Shown: positions 1-7,926, counted from the first letter of the stretch. The stretch: 38,460 nt of DNA from Oscillospiraceae bacterium (GCA_022800665.1 JAAWQS010000022.1:1-38460); one strand, 5' to 3'. Notes: a model not told the origin generated them from the letters alone. Translations and numbers: made by a program.

Positions 1-79
1 TTTGACAAGTAGTTTCTTCTTCTGATAAAAATTTTTCTGCCGGAAAGCAGAACAACCCCTCCGTCACGCTTCGCGTGCC

Positions 80-106
80 AGCTCCCCTTTCAGGGGAGCT
101 TTTTTA
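80..106 (+). terminator. Rho-independent terminator within a hairpin cassette
   Basis: An 8-bp perfect stem (AGCTCCCC at 80-87 pairing with GGGGAGCT at 93-100) with a 5-base loop is followed by six T residues. A second small hairpin, CACGC-TTC-GCGTG (65-77), sits directly before it. It probably ends a transcript entering from the left. The two-hairpin layout resembles short palindromic elements that I recall as dispersed in Oscillospiraceae genomes; that link is from memory. Confidence 0.7.
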
Positions 107-282
107 GATTTTGCATCTGAAGTGGTATACTAAAACTGGACACGGAGGGGGTAGAAATTTTTTTGAAGAAGGGAGGCGCGGTTAAGAGGACCGCCCTGTA
201 CTCCCCCACAATTCCCCTCTGTTTCGCCAAACAACCGGCAGAATCAGGCTGGAAATTTGCCTATTTTTTTCGGATACCGGGG

Positions 283-311
283 TTGTTCTTTCTTATAAAA
301 TATGATATAAC
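283..311 (+). promoter_or_regulatory. Probable sigma-A promoter of the MATE gene
   Basis: TTGTTC (283-288), a 17-base spacer and TATAAC (306-311) give a plausible housekeeping promoter. Transcription would start near 318, at a possible 7-bp GC-rich hairpin (GCCGTCC 318-324 with GGACGGC 343-349) that ends just before the Shine-Dalgarno GGAGG at 351-355. Confidence 0.55.
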
Positions 312-367
312 TTGTATGCCGTCCGTGGACATCGCATATTGGGGACGGCTGGAGGTGACATACTGCA

Positions 368-1768
368 ATGGCAAAAGGAAAAAGCGGTTATCAAATTGAT
401 ATGCTCCACGGCCCGCTGGCCGGAAAGCTGCTGCTGTTCGCACTGCCGCTGATGCTGTCGAGCCTGCTGCAGCTGCTGTTCAATGCGGCTGACGTTGTGG
501 TGGTGGGCCGCTATGTGGGGAAACAGGCGTTGGCGGCGGTGGGTTCCAACACAGCTCTGATCAATCTGCTGGTCAACCTGTTCGTAGGCTTTTCCGTAGG
601 CGCAAACGTCATCGTAGCCCGCGACCTGGGCGCGGGGCAGGAGGAGGATGTGCGCCGGAGCGTACACACCGCGCTGACTGTGGCCCTGCTCAGCGGTGTG
701 TTCCTGATGGCAGCGGGCGCGGCTTTGTCCCGCACCCTGCTGGAGCTGACGTCCTCTCCGGAAGACGTCATTGATTTGGCGACCCTCTATCTGCGGATTT
801 ACTTCTGCGGTATGCCCGCCAATATGTTCTATAACTTCGGTTCCGCAATCCTGCGCGCCCAGGGGGATACCCGCAGGCCGCTGTATTTTTTGACCGCAGC
901 GGGCATTGTCAACGTCGTACTGAACCTGATTTTTGTCATCGGCCTGCAGATGAGCGTGGCGGGCGTAGCCCTGGCTACCATTGCCGCCCAGTATATTTCT
1001 GCTGTGCTGGTCTTCATCTGCCTGATGCGGGACCAGGGGCCGCTGCATTTTGACCTGCACTGCCTCCAGCTGGACCGGCGGACCATCAAGCGCGTCCTCC
1101 AGGTGGGACTCCCGGCGGGATTCCAGGGGCTGGTGTTCTCCCTGTCCAACGTGGTCATTCAGTCCTCCATCAACACCTTTGCCTCCACGGTGGTGGCCGG
1201 GTCCACGGCCTCTGCCAATATTGAGGGCTTTGTCTATGCGTCCATGAACGCCTTCTATCAGTCCGCCCTCACCTTCGTGAGCCAGAACTACGGCGCGGGG
1301 GAGTGCAAACGGGTGGACAAAATCCTGAAGCTCTGTCTGGCCTATGTCACCGTGTGCGGACTGATTCTGGGCCTGCTGGCGGCCAGCTGCGGCCATACCC
1401 TGGCCGGGATTTACGCCCCCGGCGACGAGGCTGTGATCGGCTACGCTATGGAGCGGCTGTGGTTTGTCTGCGGGCCGTATTTCCTCTGCGGCATTATGGA
1501 GGTATTTGTGGGCGGACTGCGTGGAATCGGGTATTCGGTGGTCCCCATGGCGGTGTCCATGGTGGGAGCCTGCGGCTTCCGGCTGCTGTGGGTGGCGACC
1601 ATCTTCCGTCTGGCCCCTTCGCCCGCCACCCTCTATATCTCCTACCCCTTCAGCTGGATTGTCACAGCGGCGGTGCAGATGACGTTTTTCCTCGTCGTCC
1701 GCAGGCACGCCTATGCCAAGGTGGCGGGCATCCACAGCATTGAGGGGCCGTCTGCGGAGGCATCATAA
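368..1768 (+). CDS. MATE family efflux transporter
   Basis: This 466-residue, very hydrophobic protein is a multidrug and toxic-compound extrusion (MATE) transporter of the cytoplasmic membrane, expected to export organic cations or metabolites in exchange for Na+ or H+. The N-terminus has the family pattern: a short polar lead, a first membrane helix ending in LPLMLSSLLQLLFNAADVVV, and a VGRYVGKQALAAVG loop. The same arrangement repeats in the second half (GLPAGFQGLVFSLSNVVIQS), fitting two six-helix halves and the usual length of about 450 residues. The ATG at 368 has GGAGG ten bases upstream. It appears to be a single-gene unit with its own promoter. The substrate cannot be read from the sequence. 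Confidence 0.93.
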   Translation: MAKGKSGYQIDMLHGPLAGKLLLFALPLMLSSLLQLLFNAADVVVVGRYVGKQALAAVGSNTALINLLVNLFVGFSVGANVIVARDLGAGQEEDVRRSVHTALTVALLSGVFLMAAGAALSRTLLELTSSPEDVIDLATLYLRIYFCGMPANMFYNFGSAILRAQGDTRRPLYFLTAAGIVNVVLNLIFVIGLQMSVAGVALATIAAQYISAVLVFICLMRDQGPLHFDLHCLQLDRRTIKRVLQVGLPAGFQGLVFSLSNVVIQSSINTFASTVVAGSTASANIEGFVYASMNAFYQSALTFVSQNYGAGECKRVDKILKLCLAYVTVCGLILGLLAASCGHTLAGIYAPGDEAVIGYAMERLWFVCGPYFLCGIMEVFVGGLRGIGYSVVPMAVSMVGACGFRLLWVATIFRLAPSPATLYISYPFSWIVTAAVQMTFFLVVRRHAYAKVAGIHSIEGPSAEAS

Positions 1769-1818
1769 ATTCCACGCCGTTTTTCATGGAAGTTTGTGTA
1801 TACTTTTCCCTGCGGGCG

Positions 1819-1827
1819 TGGTATACT
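1819..1827 (+). promoter_or_regulatory. Extended -10 promoter element before RNase J
   Basis: TGGTATACT is a good extended -10 element; no clear -35 hexamer is visible 17 bases upstream. Transcription would begin near 1834, leaving an untranslated leader of about 205 bases before the RNase J start. Confidence 0.5.
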
Positions 1828-1833
1828 AGCAGT

Positions 1834-2041
1834 GAGATGATTTGAATTTTTACAGGCAGCTGCTGGCGTGCCTGTTGAAAGAGATTTGCGGCCGCCGCTG
1901 CGCGCGGCCTGCCGCATCCCCATAAAGCGTTTTCAGCTACATAGCGGGCAGCGGCATCCGGAGCGGTTCTCCGGACGCCCTTCCCGTCTAATTGCGTTGC
2001 GCTTTTCTACATGATTCTGATAGGAAAAGGAGTGCAAAAAT
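1834..2041 (+). other. Long structured 5' leader of the RNase J gene
   Basis: No reading frame with a start signal is visible. The leader contains GC-rich inverted repeats, among them a perfect 7-bp hairpin TCCGGAG/CTCCGGA around 1957-1976 and a GGCCGC/GCGGCC-rich block at about 1889-1920. No U-run follows either hairpin, so it reads as a structured untranslated leader and not as a terminated small RNA, although a processed ncRNA cannot be excluded. The length is unusual beside the neighbouring genes, whose leaders are mostly much shorter. Confidence 0.4.
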
Positions 2042-3697
2042 TTGGCAGAAAAAATGAAAATTATTCCCCTGGGAGGTCTGAACGAAGTCGGGAAGAACAT
2101 GACGGTCTATGAACACGGCGGAGAGATTATCGTGGTGGACTGCGGCATGGGGTTCCCGGACGGCGACATGTACGGCATTGACCTGGTGATCCCCGATGTG
2201 ACCTATCTGGTGAAGAACCGGGCCAGAATCCGGGGCCTGTTCATTACCCACGGACACGAGGACCACATCGGCGCGATTCCGTACATTCTCCGCCAGGTCA
2301 ACATGCCGGTGTACTGCACCCGCCTGACGGCGGGCCTGATTAAATTGAAGCTGGAGGAGCACGGCCTGCTCAAGCAGACAAAGCTGGTGACGGTGGAGGC
2401 CGGCGAGATGATCCGGGTGGGCAAGTTCTATGTGGAGTTCATCCACGTCAACCACTCCATTGCCGACTCGGTGGCCTTTGCCATCCACACCAGCATGGGC
2501 GTGATCGTCCACACCGGCGACTTCAAGATTGACTCTACCCCCATTGACGGCGATGTCATCGACCTGGGCCGCTTCGGCGAGCTGGGCCGGGAGGGTGTGC
2601 TGGCGCTGCTGGCCGACTCCACCAACGTGGAACGGCCTGGGTACACCATGAGCGAGAAGATTGTGGGCAAGACCTTTGACCGCCTCTTCACCGGCTGCAA
2701 GGAGCGCATCATCGTCACCACCTTCGCCTCCAACGTCCACCGGATTCAGCAGGTCATTGACGCCGCCGCCGCCTGCGGACGGAAGGTGGCTGTATCCGGC
2801 AGGAGCATGGAAAATATTATGCGGGTATCCATGGAGCTGGGCTACATGCACCCGCCGAAGAACACGGTGGTGGACCTGAACAAGCTGAAATCCATGCCCC
2901 TGGATAAACAGGTGATTGTCACCACCGGGAGCCAGGGCGAGGAGATGAGCGCCCTGTACCGTATGGCGTTTTCCCAGCACCGGCAGATTGACGTCGGCCC
3001 TGGGGACCGGGTGATTATCTCCGCCAGCGCCATTCCCGGCAATGAAAAGACCATTGGGCGGGTAATCAACGAGCTGTTCCGCAAGGAGGTGGACGTGATC
3101 TATGACCGGTCCGATCCCCTCCATGTCTCCGGCCACGCCTGCCAGGAGGAGCTGAAGATCATCCACGCCCTGACCCGGCCCAAATTCTTCATCCCCCTCC
3201 ACGGGGAGCAGAAGATGCTGCGGCGGCACATCAATCTTGCCCTGGAGATGGGCATGGACCGGCGGAACATGGTCCTTCCGGACATCGGCAACGTGATTGA
3301 GCTGACTACCAAGACCATTAAGATTGCAGAGGCGCCGGCCCCCTCCGGTTCGGTACTGGTGGACGGCAGCGGCGTGGGCGATGTCGGCGCGGTGGTGCTG
3401 CGGGACCGAAAGATTCTGGCCGAGGACGGCATGGTGGTGGTCATCATGAACATCCAGAACGGCCAGCTCCACAGCGAGCCGGAGATTATCACCCGCGGCT
3501 TTATCTATGTGAAGGAGTCCGAAGACCTGATGCGGGAGCTGAAGGACGTGGCGGGCAGCGCGGCCCTCTCTGCCATCGGCAAGAGCGGACGGGATATGGG
3601 AGAACTGCGCAGTGCGGTGAAGTCCGCAGTCAGCGGGTATTTGTTCAAAAATACAAAGCGCAGTCCTATGGTTATCCCCGTCGTCAACAGAATATAA
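2042..3697 (+). CDS. rnj: Ribonuclease J
   Basis: This is a 551-residue metallo-beta-lactamase/beta-CASP ribonuclease, an exo/endonuclease central to mRNA turnover and rRNA 5' maturation in Gram-positive bacteria. The zinc motif HGHEDH lies near residue 64, followed by HTGDFK near 158. The beta-CASP part has the SGRSMEN and SGHACQEE motifs and then PLHGEQKML. The C-terminal domain runs to the end, matching the usual length of about 555. I use the TTG start at 2042 because AGGAG lies at optimal spacing (about 2027-2031); the ATG at 2054 is poorly placed. A strong hairpin follows the stop. Paralogue J1 or J2 cannot be decided from one copy. Confidence 0.95.
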   Translation: MAEKMKIIPLGGLNEVGKNMTVYEHGGEIIVVDCGMGFPDGDMYGIDLVIPDVTYLVKNRARIRGLFITHGHEDHIGAIPYILRQVNMPVYCTRLTAGLIKLKLEEHGLLKQTKLVTVEAGEMIRVGKFYVEFIHVNHSIADSVAFAIHTSMGVIVHTGDFKIDSTPIDGDVIDLGRFGELGREGVLALLADSTNVERPGYTMSEKIVGKTFDRLFTGCKERIIVTTFASNVHRIQQVIDAAAACGRKVAVSGRSMENIMRVSMELGYMHPPKNTVVDLNKLKSMPLDKQVIVTTGSQGEEMSALYRMAFSQHRQIDVGPGDRVIISASAIPGNEKTIGRVINELFRKEVDVIYDRSDPLHVSGHACQEELKIIHALTRPKFFIPLHGEQKMLRRHINLALEMGMDRRNMVLPDIGNVIELTTKTIKIAEAPAPSGSVLVDGSGVGDVGAVVLRDRKILAEDGMVVVIMNIQNGQLHSEPEIITRGFIYVKESEDLMRELKDVAGSAALSAIGKSGRDMGELRSAVKSAVSGYLFKNTKRSPMVIPVVNRI

Positions 3698-3704
3698 AAA
3701 GGGA

Positions 3705-3740
3705 ATCCCCCTGGAGAGGCTGCTGCTTCTCCAGGGGGAT
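3705..3740. terminator. Convergent hairpin terminator between RNase J and the pepD unit
   Basis: A perfect 13-bp stem (3705-3717 with 3728-3740) has a 10-base loop. It is followed on plus by GTTTCTC and on minus by CCCTTTTTA. It lies between two convergent transcription units and can serve both. Confidence 0.75.
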
Positions 3741-3746
3741 GTTTCT

Positions 3747-3887
3747 CTATTCTGTCTCATCACTTTGCTTAGGCTTATATTGTTCTTCACCTGTTTCAAT
3801 CCATAAAAGGAAATTTACAATCTCCGTATCGGTTAATCCAAAGGCTCTAAGGCCCAGAACTAATCTGGCGTTCTCCTGCATATTCAT
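3747..3887 (-). CDS. Hypothetical 46-residue protein downstream of pepD
   Basis: I do not recognise a family. The reading frame gives a 46-residue, mildly acidic protein beginning MNMQENARLVLGLRAFGL and ending in a charged tail rich in E, K and Q. The middle (LTDTEIVNFLLWIETG) looks like two short amphipathic helices. The ATG at 3887 has GAGGTG nine bases upstream, and it starts 11 bases after the pepD stop, so it is probably translated from the pepD message. The frame ends just before the convergent terminator. A ribosome binding site, a normal gene-to-gene distance and protein-like composition support it. Confidence 0.55.
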   Translation of the reverse strand: MNMQENARLVLGLRAFGLTDTEIVNFLLWIETGEEQYKPKQSDETE

Positions 3888-3898
3888 TGCGCTACACC

Positions 3899-5335
3899 TC
3901 ACAGTTGTGAGAGCGTTTCCAGCAAAAACGCCCATAGCCGCTGCACAGACGCAATGGACATCCGTTCCCTGGAGCTGTGGATATCCGCCAGATCCGGGCC
4001 GATGGACACCGCGTCCAGACCGGGCATTTTCTCCGCGAGCAGGCCGCACTCCAGTCCCGCGTGGATGGTCTCCACCACCGGCGTTTTGCCGTACTGCTTT
4101 TCAAACACGCGGACCATAACATCCCGCAGCGGGGAGTCCTTCCGGTACTCCCAGGCGGGGTACTCGCCGTGCTGGCCGTAGCTTGCGCCGCTGTCCTGGG
4201 CCAAGGTACGGAGGCGGTTGAACAGAGCCTCTTTCTCCGCGCCGGAGGAACTGCGGACGCAGAAGGACGCCCGCAGTTCGCCGTTTTCCAGCCGCACTAC
4301 CCCCATATTCAGGGATGTGCGCACCTGATCCGGCAGGTCCGGCTCCATGGACTGGATGCCGTTGGGGGCGTCCAGCAGCAGCTGGAGAGCGCGGCTGGTG
4401 TCCTCCGCCGTGAGCGCACTGGCGGCGTCCTGGTTGGTCTGGGCAAAGGAGAGGGTAAACTGGTTATCCTGGGGATAGGTCTCTTTGGCCTTGGCCTCCC
4501 AAGCGGCGAGAATCGCGCCTGCGCTTTCGGGGCCGCCGTCCAGAAGGAACGATGCCTCCGCCTGGACAGGGATGGCGTTGTCCTGCTCCCCGCCCCGGAA
4601 GGAGATCAGCCGGAGAGCGGGCAGCTGGGCCAGGCAGTCCGCCAGCAGCTTGCTGGCGTTGGCGCGGCCCTTGTTGATGTCCACGCCGGAGTGTCCTCCC
4701 TGGAGGCCGTTGACGGACAACGTACAGACCTTGCCGGACGCCGCGCCGGCGGCGAAGGTCTTTTGGATGTCGGACCGCGCTCCGCCGGCACAGCCAACGG
4801 TGAAAATGCCCTCCGCTTCGGAGTCGATGTTGATGAGGCGGCGGCTGCGCAGGTCAAAGGCGTCCAGTTCATTGGCTCCCGTCATGCCTGTCTCCTCGTC
4901 GACGGTCAGCAGTATCTCCAGGGGCGGGTGGGGGATAGCGCCGCTGTCCAGCACGGCAAGGGCCATTGCCACAGCAATGCCGTCGTCGCCGCCCAGGGTG
5001 GAGCCCCGCGCCTTGATCCAATCCCCGTCCACATACAAATCCAGCGGGTCTTTCAGAAAGTCGTGGCTGACGCCGCTGTCCTTCACGCAGACCATATCCA
5101 GGTGGCCCTGGAGCATCACCGCCGGATGGTCCTCATATCCCGGCGAGCCATCCTTCCAGATGATGACATTGCCTACCGCGTCCTGACGGTACCGCAGGCC
5201 TCGGCTGCGTGCAAATTCTGCCACCCATGCGCTGGCGGCGGCGGTGTTGCCGGAGCCGTGGGGAATACGGCACAGCTGTTCAAAAAAGGTAAACACGCCC
5301 TTCGGTTCTAAACCGGACAATACGTTCTTCTCCAT
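3899..5335 (-). CDS. pepD: Beta-Ala-His dipeptidase / aminoacyl-histidine dipeptidase (M20 family)
   Basis: This cytosolic dizinc exopeptidase of the M20 family (PepD/PepV type, 478 residues) releases amino acids from dipeptides such as Xaa-His. Visible motifs are GHLDMV near residue 77 (metal ligand His and catalytic Asp), LGGDDGIAVA near 114 (bridging Asp), DEETGMTGA near 146 (general-base Glu-Glu) and INIDSEAEG near 168. A lid domain follows, and the metal-binding His occurs near the C-terminus in IHAGLECG. The length is normal for PepD. ACGAGG precedes the ATG by eight bases. It lies 40 bases downstream of asnA on the same strand and probably shares its transcript, which fits amino-acid salvage. 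Confidence 0.93.
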   Translation of the reverse strand: MEKNVLSGLEPKGVFTFFEQLCRIPHGSGNTAAASAWVAEFARSRGLRYRQDAVGNVIIWKDGSPGYEDHPAVMLQGHLDMVCVKDSGVSHDFLKDPLDLYVDGDWIKARGSTLGGDDGIAVAMALAVLDSGAIPHPPLEILLTVDEETGMTGANELDAFDLRSRRLINIDSEAEGIFTVGCAGGARSDIQKTFAAGAASGKVCTLSVNGLQGGHSGVDINKGRANASKLLADCLAQLPALRLISFRGGEQDNAIPVQAEASFLLDGGPESAGAILAAWEAKAKETYPQDNQFTLSFAQTNQDAASALTAEDTSRALQLLLDAPNGIQSMEPDLPDQVRTSLNMGVVRLENGELRASFCVRSSSGAEKEALFNRLRTLAQDSGASYGQHGEYPAWEYRKDSPLRDVMVRVFEKQYGKTPVVETIHAGLECGLLAEKMPGLDAVSIGPDLADIHSSRERMSIASVQRLWAFLLETLSQL

Positions 5336-5375
5336 TGTTTGTACCTCGTCTTTCCTGTCATTGTTCAGAGTCGTA

Positions 5376-6386
5376 TCAGAGCAGCGTGACCCCGGCCTTT
5401 GCGCAGGTCTCCGCCGTCTCGCTGTCCCACAGGCTCACCTGTACCTCCCCGATGTGGCAGCAGCCGATCATCAGCATACACAGACGGCTCTGGCCGATGC
5501 CGCCGCCCATGGTCAGGGGCAGTTCCCCGTTGAGCAGCATCTTGTGGAAGGGAAGCTCCCGCCGGTCCTCGCAGCCCGCCAGGGTCAACTGCCGGGCAAG
5601 ACTCTCCCCGTCCACCCGGATGCCCATGGAGGAAATCTCAAAGGCCCGGTCCAGGACGTCGTTCCACATGAGGATATCGCCGTTCAGCGCCCAGTCGTCG
5701 TAGTCCGGGGCGCGTCCGTCGTGGCGGTTCCCGCTTTTGAGAGTCTTTCCGATCTGCATGAGGAATACCGTCTTATGGGTGCGCAGGAAGGCGGTCTCCC
5801 GCTCGCTGGGGGTGAGGTCCGGATACAGGTCCTCCAGCTCCTGGGTGGTGATAAAGACGACATCCCGGTCCAGCTTTACCCCCAGCTGGGGGAAGGCCCG
5901 GCGCAGAGCGTCGCAGGTGTCGCAGACCGCGCCCACGATGGAACGGACGGTGTACTTCAGGAAATCGACGGTGCGGTCCTCGCGGGTGATGACCTTTTCC
6001 CAGTCCCACTGGTCCACATATACGGAGTGGATGTTATCCAGCTGCTCGTCCCGCCGGATGGCGTTCATGTCCGTATACAGGCCGTTGCCGGGATAAAAGC
6101 CGTAGCGTTTGAGGGCCAGACGCTTCCATTTGGCCAGGGAGTGGACCACCTCTCCGGCGGCGCCGGGGATGGCGGGTATGTCGAAATCAACCGGGCGTTC
6201 CACGCCGTTGAGGTTGTCGTTCAGGCCGGAATACCGGTCCACAAAGAGGGGCGCGGACACGCGGCGGAGATTGAGGGCAAATTTCAGATTCTCCTGAAAG
6301 CTGCTTTTAACGAATTCAATAGCCCGCTGCATGTCGTAGCCGGTAAGCGGGGGGCGGTAGCCCTGGGGGATATAACAGTTGTTCAT
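5376..6386 (-). CDS. asnA: Aspartate--ammonia ligase (asparagine synthetase A)
   Basis: AsnA makes asparagine from aspartate, ammonia and ATP through an aspartyl-AMP intermediate; its fold is that of class II tRNA synthetases. The 336-residue length matches the family. Recognisable stretches are VSAPLFVDRYSGLNDNLNG near residue 44, the region IHSVYVDQWDWEKVI near 119, and the C-terminal class II motif MGGGIGQSRLCML near 302, which holds the ATP-binding Arg. AAGGAGG lies seven bases before the ATG at 6386. A possible -10, TATGAT, lies about 30 bases upstream, but no convincing -35 is seen. It is the first gene of an asnA-pepD unit. Confidence 0.96.
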   Translation of the reverse strand: MNNCYIPQGYRPPLTGYDMQRAIEFVKSSFQENLKFALNLRRVSAPLFVDRYSGLNDNLNGVERPVDFDIPAIPGAAGEVVHSLAKWKRLALKRYGFYPGNGLYTDMNAIRRDEQLDNIHSVYVDQWDWEKVITREDRTVDFLKYTVRSIVGAVCDTCDALRRAFPQLGVKLDRDVVFITTQELEDLYPDLTPSERETAFLRTHKTVFLMQIGKTLKSGNRHDGRAPDYDDWALNGDILMWNDVLDRAFEISSMGIRVDGESLARQLTLAGCEDRRELPFHKMLLNGELPLTMGGGIGQSRLCMLMIGCCHIGEVQVSLWDSETAETCAKAGVTLL

Positions 6387-6479
6387 TCTGTGGCCTCCTT
6401 ATTTTTTGCAGATATATCATACACCATCCGGGGGGAAATTGCACGGAAAATTTTGCTTGGGAGCCGGTTTATTTCCCGG

Positions 6480-6508
6480 TTGACGAAATCTCCAAACTGT
6501 GGTATATA
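6480..6508 (+). promoter_or_regulatory. Sigma-A type promoter of the DUF1624-Nudix unit
   Basis: TTGACG (6480-6485), a 17-base spacer and TATATA (6503-6508) form a near-consensus promoter. The ribosome binding site GGGAGG lies about 22 bases downstream, followed by the ATG at 6542. Confidence 0.7.
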
Positions 6509-6541
6509 AAGGAGCATCTGTAAGGGAGGGATGCCGCCGCT

Positions 6542-7231
6542 ATGATCCGCCGCCGTTTTGACATCCTGGACGCCTGGCGCAGTCTGGCTGTCCTGCTCAT
6601 GCTTGGGTACCATTTTCTCTACGATCTGTACATCTTCGGCGTCCTGACCGCCGGGCAGATGTTTTCGGCGCCCCTGTGCCTGCTGCAAAAATTCATCTGC
6701 TGCAGCTTTATTCTTCTGGCCGGGATATCGGCCCGGTTTTCCCGCAGCAATCTGCGCCATGGCGTGGTTGTCCTGCTGGCTGGCGCGGCTGTGGAAACCG
6801 GCGCGGCCATTGGCGGGCAGACCATCCGCTTTGGTATTCTGATGTTCATGGGGACGGCCATGCTGCTGTACCACTTTGCGGGCCGGCGGCTGCAAAAAAT
6901 CCCCGGCCTGCTTCTGACCGCCGGGTGCAGTATCCTGTTCCCGCTGACAGCCTGGTGGACCGGACAGGCCCAGGTTTCTGCTGGCTGGCTGTATCCGCTG
7001 GGTTTTATGCCGCCGGGATTCTACAGCGCGGACTATTTCCCGCTCTTTCCCTGGCTGTTTCTCTTCCTTTTTGGCACAGTTTTGGGCGGCCTGTGCCTGG
7101 ATTGGCGGGACAGCCCGCTGCTGGCCCGTCCCCTCCCCCCGGCCCTCACCTGGCTGGGGCGGCACAGCTTGACGGTCTATGTGCTTCATCAGCCCGTGTT
7201 GTACGGCATCAGCTATTTCATCTGGGGGTAA
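6542..7231 (+). CDS. DUF1624 / heparan-alpha-glucosaminide N-acetyltransferase-like membrane protein
   Basis: This 229-residue integral membrane protein has about six hydrophobic helices. The opening RRRFDILDAWRSLAVLLML, with Arg and Asp before the first helix and YHFLYDL after it, is the hallmark of the DUF1624/HGSNAT-like group, putative membrane acyltransferases. The ending LTWLGRHSLTVYVLHQPVLY is also typical of membrane acyltransferases. The length of about 230 residues is normal for the short bacterial form. It starts 34 bases after a good promoter and is followed six bases later by a Nudix gene, so the two are co-transcribed. The substrate is unknown; a cell-envelope glycan is a reasonable guess only. 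Confidence 0.8.
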   Translation: MIRRRFDILDAWRSLAVLLMLGYHFLYDLYIFGVLTAGQMFSAPLCLLQKFICCSFILLAGISARFSRSNLRHGVVVLLAGAAVETGAAIGGQTIRFGILMFMGTAMLLYHFAGRRLQKIPGLLLTAGCSILFPLTAWWTGQAQVSAGWLYPLGFMPPGFYSADYFPLFPWLFLFLFGTVLGGLCLDWRDSPLLARPLPPALTWLGRHSLTVYVLHQPVLYGISYFIWG

Positions 7232-7237
7232 AAAAAT

Positions 7238-7714
7238 ATGTTCAACTGTACGCTCTGTTATATTGAAAACGACCGGGGGGAGTACTTGATGCTCCACCGG
7301 GTAAAAAAGAAAAACGACGTCAACCGCGACAAATGGATCGGCGTGGGCGGCAAGTTTGAGGACGGCGAGAGCCCGGAGGACTGCCTGCTGCGGGAGGTCC
7401 GGGAGGAGACCGGCCTGACGCTGACCCGCTACCGGTTCCGGGGCGTGGTGACTTTTGTTGCGGAGGGGTACGAAACGGAGTATATGTATCTCTACACCGC
7501 CAGCGGCTACGCCGGGACGCTGACCGGCTGTGACGAGGGCGATCTGGAGTGGGTGCCGAAAAACCAGGTGGACCGCCTGCCCATCTGGGAGGGCGACAAG
7601 CTGTTTTTCCGGTTGATTACGGACCCGGACAGCCCCTTCTTTTCCCTGAAGCTGGTCTATCAGGGAGACCGGCTGGTGCAGGCGGTGTTGGACGGAAAAG
7701 AGCTGGATGTGTAG
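7238..7714 (+). CDS. Nudix hydrolase, MutT / 8-oxo-dGTP diphosphatase type
   Basis: A 158-residue cytosolic Nudix hydrolase that would cleave a nucleoside diphosphate linked to another group. The full Nudix box is present at about residues 34-56: GGKFEDGESPEDCLLREVRE followed by ETGL, fitting G-x5-E-x7-R-E-U-x-E-E-x-G-U. The pattern after the box (RGVVTFVAEG...EYMYLYTA, then EGDLEWVPK) is that of the MutT-like group usually annotated as 8-oxo-dGTP diphosphatase. It begins six bases after the DUF1624 stop with a G-rich Shine-Dalgarno (GGGGG) that overlaps the upstream stop codon, so translation is probably coupled. It ends directly before a strong terminator. Exact substrate unknown. Confidence 0.88.
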   Translation: MFNCTLCYIENDRGEYLMLHRVKKKNDVNRDKWIGVGGKFEDGESPEDCLLREVREETGLTLTRYRFRGVVTFVAEGYETEYMYLYTASGYAGTLTGCDEGDLEWVPKNQVDRLPIWEGDKLFFRLITDPDSPFFSLKLVYQGDRLVQAVLDGKELDV

Positions 7715-7721
7715 AAAAAAG

Positions 7722-7762
7722 AAACAGGCTGTTGAATGCAAGAGAAATTCAACAGCCTGTTT
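7722..7762. terminator. Bidirectional rho-independent terminator
   Basis: A perfect 16-bp stem (7722-7737 with 7747-7762) encloses a 9-base loop, with T-runs on both strands: TTTTT after it on plus, and AAAAAAG before it, which reads as CTTTTTT on minus. It lies between the convergent Nudix unit and the minus-strand comEC cluster and can end both. Confidence 0.92.
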
Positions 7763-7767
7763 TTAAT

Positions 7768-7926
7768 TTATTCCCCGTCTGTCTGTACAGTCTGGGCTAT
7801 AGCCTCCTTTTCCGCGGCGGCAGAGGCCAGCGTCTCCGGCAGGCACGCCGCCAGGAACATGGCTGCCGCCAGCAGAATGCCAAGCCCGATGACCAGATAC
7901 CGTTTGCGCAGCAGGAATACTTTCAT
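7768..7926 (-). CDS. Small single-pass membrane protein (52 residues)
   Basis: The ATG at 7926 is preceded by a strong Shine-Dalgarno (AAGGGGGGCGG). The protein starts MKVFLLRKRYLVIGLGILL, a basic N-terminus and one hydrophobic helix (about residues 9-30) ending in AACLPETL, then a short acidic tail. The N-in topology is clear, with the tail outside the membrane. The frame stops immediately before the bidirectional terminator. The start resembles, to my eye, the anchor of PdaB-like sporulation polysaccharide deacetylases, but no catalytic domain follows. It could be a genuine small protein or the shortened relic of a larger exported enzyme. It is the last gene of the minus-strand cluster, 59 bases after the GNAT gene. 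Confidence 0.55.
   Translation of the reverse strand: MKVFLLRKRYLVIGLGILLAAAMFLAACLPETLASAAAEKEAIAQTVQTDGE

Larger units (their letters stand above)
1..367. other. Non-coding stretch upstream of the MATE gene
   Basis: I see no convincing gene here. The stretch holds a GC-rich hairpin cassette with a terminator (about 61-106) and an extended -10 motif TGGTATACT at 123-131 without a clear -35. A better promoter lies at 283-311. Further, TTGACA at 2-7 followed 18 bases later by TAAAAA could be another weak promoter. The short open frames across this stretch have no ribosome binding site and no recognisable protein character. Confidence 0.6.

Noticed and set aside
293-1735. Long open frame on the minus strand opposite the MATE gene
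   Set aside because: Its composition (rich in Gln, His, Gly, Arg) is that of the complement of a GC-rich gene, and it has no ribosome site or family pattern. The same applies to long antisense frames opposite RNase J, comEC, accC, fabK-fabD, fabF, the GH13 gene and the gdh pair.
6387-6541. T-box leader before asnA
   Set aside because: The divergent region is only 155 bases and shows neither a T-box sequence nor a terminator hairpin on minus.
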